Source of the DNA: Photobacterium piscicola
Lineage (GTDB): Bacteria > Pseudomonadota > Gammaproteobacteria > Enterobacterales > Vibrionaceae
DNA length: 64,000 nucleotides
Assembly: GCF_900166965.1 (NCBI RefSeq)
Contig: NZ_FUZI01000004.1
Coordinates: forward strand, 431,111-495,110
Direction: 5' to 3'
Each line of letters opens with the position of its first letter. Positions within the stretch are counted from its first letter, which is position 1. The notes below the pieces were generated by a model, which worked only from the letters and a program-made list of their open reading frames with translations, was not told where the DNA came from and ran no database searches. The translations under genes were made by a program, and so were the position numbers. Shown here one piece after another: positions 60,208 to 64,000 of this stretch.

Positions 60208-60893
60208 CGCCATCTAAAAATCCAATTGTCGCTGTTATCGATCTTTTTCGTTCACCTATAGAATGCTTTGCTGCTATCTATAAAAGACCGAAATGGGCAA
60301 TTTTACCCTATTTAATGATTATTCTTGGATCATTCATTTTGTGGGGCAGTTACTTTAACCATGTCGATATGCCGTGGCTGCAACAAACAATACAAGCGCA
60401 ACTAGGCAATCTTGGTGACAATGCACAACAAGCTTGGTTAACGCGAGAAGTATTACTTGCAGGTGAAGTATTTAGTGATATCACCGGCCGAACAGCGGTG
60501 ATTTTTGTACTGGCGTTATGGTTAAAATTAGCCACTAAAAGTAGCCGTCATCAGCACAGCTATGGAAAATGGCTTGCAGCGGCATGTTTTATTATGTTGC
60601 CATCGTTTATCGGTGACATTGCGAGCTATATTAATATTGTGTTTAACACCAATACTATGTTGCCGAATGCCGCTGACTTAAATAGTATTAATGGTCTTTT
60701 AAAATTACCATTAAACAATCGCTGGGCCGCACTAGCGACTACCATGCCGTTATTAGCACCATGGTATATCGCTTTAACTTACGCCGCAGTCAGTGCATGG
60801 ACAGATCTGGATCGTGCAAAAGCCATTATTGTCGCAGTGCTGCCTTGGGTGTTAACACTGATTGTATGGCCTTTGCTAATTATTTCAGCTTAG
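60204..60893 (+). CDS. Yip1-family inner-membrane protein
   Basis: 229 residues with about five hydrophobic helices and the N-terminal amphipathic stretch VIDLFRSPIECFAAIYKRPK typical of bacterial YIP1-domain proteins. Function unknown. Translation is coupled to mltD through an ATGA overlap, and the 3' end overlaps yafD by 4 bp on the other strand. Confidence 0.82.
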   Translation: MTPSKNPIVAVIDLFRSPIECFAAIYKRPKWAILPYLMIILGSFILWGSYFNHVDMPWLQQTIQAQLGNLGDNAQQAWLTREVLLAGEVFSDITGRTAVIFVLALWLKLATKSSRHQHSYGKWLAAACFIMLPSFIGDIASYINIVFNTNTMLPNAADLNSINGLLKLPLNNRWAALATTMPLLAPWYIALTYAAVSAWTDLDRAKAIIVAVLPWVLTLIVWPLLIISA

Positions 60894-61756
60894 TGCATTA
60901 CTGAGTGAGTTAATTTAAACGTCACTAACAATGGACTATGATCAGAAGCATCCGTTTTTGGTGCTTCTGATTTCACCAACTGCAAATCACGATAATAAAG
61001 ATGATCCAGCGGCTTACCTAGCACTCGAACTCGCTGATCATTATGGTACTGCACCTCTTTTAGCCCCAGCGAATGTGCAAAAGATCTAACCACTTTAATC
61101 CGCGCTTTACGCCACGTATTAAAATCTCCCGCTAATATAATTGGCCCTTGGTGCTGTTCTAATACTGTTTTTAAACTGTCTAATTGCTGCTGATATTCAT
61201 TTAAGCCAATGGCAAAATTAACCCCGTGAAGATTAACCACCGCCAGCGTTTGACCGTCAGATAGTGTAAATTGCGATAATAACGCAGATTTAGGCAAGCG
61301 TAACCATGGTTCCATTGCCAAATAAGCACATGTTTGACGTGAAGATACACGCGATAAATTCATTACACCTGCGGGCGTATCAAGAAAGCGAAACGCATTT
61401 GCCATTCTTACCTGCCAATGGTTCGCATCTAAATAATTTTTCAGATCAGTGTTTAAACTCGCTTCTTGCAATAACACCAAATCACTTTTCTGAGTAAACC
61501 CTTCTAATGCTTGACGCCAATTAGGACGTTGTTGCTTATAGATATTCCATACAGCAACGGTCAGTACGCCATTATTATCGAGCGGTGGCGCAATTTCACT
61601 TTCAATACAACGATAAGTGAAATGTGGGGCAAAAACTTCATTGGTCACTTCAGGTTGCATTGTTACATCAAACGATGAATTAAATGCCCCTAACCCCAAC
61701 GCGCCAGCCACGACACCTAAACCAGCAACCACTTTTGTTTTTGTTCTGCGTGCCAT
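60890..61756 (-). CDS. yafD: Endonuclease/exonuclease/phosphatase family protein (YafD)
   Basis: 288 residues: a probable N-terminal membrane anchor or signal (about 8-28), then an EEP fold with LTVAVWNIYKQQR, LVLLQEASL, ILAGDFNTWRKAR and the C-terminal DASDHSPLLVTF. These carry the metal-binding Asn, Glu, Asp and His of the family. Substrate (nucleic acid, phospholipid or other phosphodiester) is unknown. Neighbours mltD and gloB match E. coli. Confidence 0.88.
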   Translation of the reverse strand: MARRTKTKVVAGLGVVAGALGLGAFNSSFDVTMQPEVTNEVFAPHFTYRCIESEIAPPLDNNGVLTVAVWNIYKQQRPNWRQALEGFTQKSDLVLLQEASLNTDLKNYLDANHWQVRMANAFRFLDTPAGVMNLSRVSSRQTCAYLAMEPWLRLPKSALLSQFTLSDGQTLAVVNLHGVNFAIGLNEYQQQLDSLKTVLEQHQGPIILAGDFNTWRKARIKVVRSFAHSLGLKEVQYHNDQRVRVLGKPLDHLYYRDLQLVKSEAPKTDASDHSPLLVTFKLTHSVMH

Positions 61757-61777
61757 AATAGCGCCTACATAGACAAC

Positions 61778-61802
61778 TTAGCCCATTAGATTAATGGGCT
61801 AA
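61778..61802. other. Perfect 11-bp hairpin between yafD and the DUF1904 gene
   Basis: TTAGCCCATTA and TAATGGGCTAA pair around GAT. Neither side has a good T-run, so it is a weak terminator or a processing/stability element for the leftward genes. Confidence 0.5.
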
Positions 61803-61851
61803 TGTCATTATAAAATTAAAAAGAATAAAATCAGAAAAGAATAGCGGTAGC

Positions 61852-62187
61852 CTAATAATGTTGACCATTATCGTAATAAGCTGCAGGTGTCAGCGCGGTA
61901 AAAATAACAGCGACATCTTGATTTTTATCGTCAACCGCAGTCCTTATAGCTGCAGTAATCACTGCTGCAACATTATCTTGAACCTCTTGACCACGATCAA
62001 ACCAAAACACTTCAATAAACGGATAAGCATCAGACACTTCACCATCAAGGATAAATGAAGCAGGAATATGCTCTAATGTAAAATCTTCACGAGGGCATGC
62101 CATTAATGGCTGTAAATCATCAACTAACGCTGTTGATAGCAGCTTTACGGTATCAAATGCAATCGCACGAAAACGAAGATGTGGCAT
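61852..62187 (-). CDS. DUF1904 small protein
   Basis: 111 residues from ATG 62187 (MPHLRFRAIAFDTVKLLS), which has GGGAG 5 nt upstream; a TTG at 62199 is in frame. The DUF1904 family resembles tautomerase-like folds, but no N-terminal catalytic Pro role is established. Function unknown. It is a separate leftward gene upstream of yafD. Confidence 0.75.
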   Translation of the reverse strand: MPHLRFRAIAFDTVKLLSTALVDDLQPLMACPREDFTLEHIPASFILDGEVSDAYPFIEVFWFDRGQEVQDNVAAVITAAIRTAVDDKNQDVAVIFTALTPAAYYDNGQHY

Positions 62188-62530
62188 AAAAACTCCCAAA
62201 AATTGACTATTTACTCTACTACATTACCACTTAATAATGTTCAACCTCTGTTTTTTATTGTTAGTAATCTTTTTCGAGGTATTCCGTTAACATCATGATG
62301 GTAAATAAAGTGTCGATTTAGCCCTATTTTTTTAGTGAATAAAAATTGAAAGACCATAGTTATAATACGCAGTCATCACACTTAATAAGTGCCTTTTAAT
62401 ACATCAATTATAAACCTTTACTATTTGGGGTAACAGTCCATTGTAGCAACCTCAACCCTCGAGTTTACAGTTATAAATTGCTTAAATATGACCAAAACTA
62501 GGGTATTCAATCAGTTAACGCTTGGAAATT
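62188..62530. other. Gene-free AT-rich region
   Basis: About 340 bp between the DUF1904 gene and the tRNA-derived repeats. I see no open frame with a start signal, no RNA gene and no clear terminator; it must hold the DUF1904 promoter on the minus strand. Confidence 0.5.
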
Positions 62531-62574
62531 TTCGGTATGGCGAATCCGCTGCTCTGCCAGTTACGGCCACACCT
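62531..62574 (-). pseudogene. 5' half of a tRNA-Trp pseudogene
   Basis: On the plus strand, TTTTCGGTATGGCGAATCCGC through GTTACGGCCACACCT repeats, with a few differences, the anticodon-to-5'-acceptor half of the larger pseudogene at 62638-62723. It carries the same disrupted anticodon region, so it was copied from an already decayed gene. Confidence 0.75.
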
Positions 62575-62596
62575 AATCTACTACAATAATGCAGAC

Positions 62597-62630
62597 GTAA
62601 AAAAGCCCCGACATTACTGTCGAGGCTTTC
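62597..62630 (-). terminator. Second (distal) rrn operon terminator
   Basis: AAAGCCTCGACA-GTAA-TGTCGGGGCTTT on the minus strand (one mismatch), followed by six T in total. It is a copy of the proximal terminator at 62746. Confidence 0.82.
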
Positions 62631-62637
62631 TTTAATA

Positions 62638-62723
62638 TGGCAGGGGTGGAGAGATTTAAACTCCCAACACGCGCTGATTTTCGGAATAGCGAATCCGCTG
62701 CTCTGCCAGTTACGGCCACACCT
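62638..62723 (-). pseudogene. tRNA-Trp pseudogene
   Basis: An 86-bp relative of the intact tRNA-Trp at 62787. The 3' acceptor with CCA, the T-stem and the D-stem are recognisable, but six bases of the anticodon loop region are replaced by about 17 unrelated bases, the T-loop reads TTTAAAT instead of TTCGAAT, and the 5' acceptor no longer pairs. The CCA anticodon is gone. Confidence 0.85.
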
Positions 62724-62745
62724 AATCTACTACAATAATGCAGAC

Positions 62746-62779
62746 GTAAAAAAGCCCCGACATTACTGTCGAGGCTTTC
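62746..62779 (-). terminator. Proximal rrn operon terminator
   Basis: Same hairpin as at 62597, located directly downstream (leftward) of the functional tRNA-Trp, followed by six T on the minus strand. Confidence 0.88.
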
Positions 62780-62786
62780 TTTAATA

Positions 62787-62863
62787 TGGCAGGGGTGGAG
62801 AGATTCGAACTCCCAACACGCGGATTTGGAATCCGCTGCTCTGCCAGTTGGAGCTACACCCCT
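62787..62863 (-). tRNA. tRNA-Trp (CCA)
   Basis: 77-nt cloverleaf with acceptor AGGGGTG/CACCCCT, anticodon stem GCGGA/TCCGC, loop TTCCAAA giving CCA, T-loop TTCGAAT, discriminator G and encoded CCA. Last functional gene of the rRNA operon. Confidence 0.96.
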
Positions 62864-62900
62864 GTAGTTATTTTAAAGACTTAACTCTGTCTTAAATAAA

Positions 62901-62977
62901 TGGCGGAGTGGACGGGACTCGAACCCGCGACCCCCGGCGTGACAGGCCGGTATTCTAACCAACTGAACTACCACTCC
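62901..62977 (-). tRNA. tRNA-Asp (GUC)
   Basis: 77-nt tRNA with acceptor GGAGTGG/CCACTCC, anticodon stem CCGGC/GCCGG, loop CTGTCAC (GUC), discriminator G and CCA. Lies between 5S and tRNA-Trp, the same distal order as E. coli rrnC. Confidence 0.96.
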
Positions 62978-63044
62978 GCAGTGTCTATTCAGCATAAATG
63001 CAACTTGTTGTCTCTACCTTTATAAAAAGATAAAAACGAAATTG

Positions 63045-63164
63045 AAGCCTGGCGATGTCCTACTCTCACATGGGGAGACCCCACACTACCATCGGCGCTA
63101 TTACGTTTCACTACTGAGTTCGGCATGGGATCAGGTGGGTCCATAACGCTATGGTCGCCAAGCA
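63045..63164 (-). rRNA. rrf: 5S ribosomal RNA
   Basis: 120 nt beginning TGCTTGGCGACC and containing the conserved CCCATGCCGAACTCAG and AGCGCCGATGGTAGTGTGG segments. The terminal stem GCTTGGCG/CGCCAGGC pairs. Ends are set by comparison with E. coli 5S. Confidence 0.95.
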
Positions 63165-63299
63165 AATTCTGGTTTATTTATTGTCTTATGACAATAAATA
63201 GCAATCTGGGAAAATCTAACTAGTTGTTCTCAACACGCATTCAAGCGTTTGTAGAGTCCGTCTCTTCTCTTATGAGAAGGAAAACCCCTTGGGTGTTGT

Positions 63300-64000
<701 letters not shown>

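Larger units (their letters stand above)
62541..62789 (-). repeat. Tandem 149-bp units of tRNA-Trp tail plus terminator
   Basis: The segment starting CGAATCCGCT at 62541 recurs at 62690, and the terminator at 62602 recurs at 62751, always offset by 149 bp. The units include tRNA-Trp-derived sequence, the linker AATCTACTACAATAATGCAG and the terminator. Identity is essentially complete over the linker and terminator. Confidence 0.88.

Noticed and set aside
62531..62863. Partial tRNA-Trp copies as an integration (att) site of a mobile element
   Set aside because: No integrase, no other mobile gene and no foreign segment lies between the copies; they are contiguous 149-bp tandem units including a terminator, which fits local duplication better.

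Overview
The window is a chromosomal, almost entirely housekeeping segment of an AT-rich gammaproteobacterium. Gene content, gene order and the encoded proteins fit Vibrionaceae, most likely Photobacterium: E. coli-like clusters are kept in order, the tRNA genes are heavily amplified, and an rRNA operon closes with 5S-Asp-Trp. The genus is an inference from protein style and tRNA amplification; no species marker was searched.

Layout. (1) 1-5154, minus strand: hemA-prfA-prmC-sirB2-sirB1-kdsA (tetrapyrrole entry, release factor 1 and its methylase, KDO synthesis). (2) 5369-9974, plus: lolB-ispE-prs, then pth-ychF. (3) 10279-12078: a tRNA array of 14 genes with only three specificities (3 Met, 7 Leu-UAG, 4 Gln-UUG), partly built by a 417-bp-period tandem duplication. 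(4) 12241-20954: ubiF (minus), then mtgA, miaB, ybeZ-ybeY-corC-lnt, and a SYLF-domain gene. (5) 21039-34911: a YbeL-like zinc-ribbon gene (minus), leuS, lptE-holA, rsfS-rlmH-mrdA-rodA-rlpA, dacA, ybeD, lipB-lipA: outer-membrane LPS assembly, cell elongation and lipoate synthesis. (6) 34998-39782: dapA-bamC (minus), gcvR, bcp, a PerM-type permease and a TusA-like protein. (7) 39946-48199: bepA-arsC-wrbA-like-DUF2069, DUF2066 (minus), uraA with convergent upp, and purM-purN behind a PurR-like box. (8) 48280-54481: yafJ and gmhA (minus), a SulP transporter (minus), and fadE behind a FadR-like box. (9) 54534-62187: a TIGR03503-type gene, dnaQ, rnhA, yafS, gloB, mltD, a Yip1-type gene, yafD and a DUF1904 gene. 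(10) 62531-64000: the distal end of an rRNA operon on the minus strand (23S 3' part, 5S, tRNA-Asp, tRNA-Trp, terminator), followed by decayed tandem copies of the tRNA-Trp/terminator tail.

Together the genes cover envelope building (LPS, peptidoglycan, lipoprotein sorting, BAM quality control), translation (release factors, tRNA processing, tRNAs, rRNA) and nucleotide metabolism. I found no prophage, transposase, CRISPR array, defence island or secondary-metabolite cluster, and nothing that amounts to a new system. The best leads are structural: the amplified tRNA array, the decayed tRNA-Trp tail, an in-frame 29-residue duplication in the zinc-ribbon protein, and nadD and hda missing from their usual (E. 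coli) positions.
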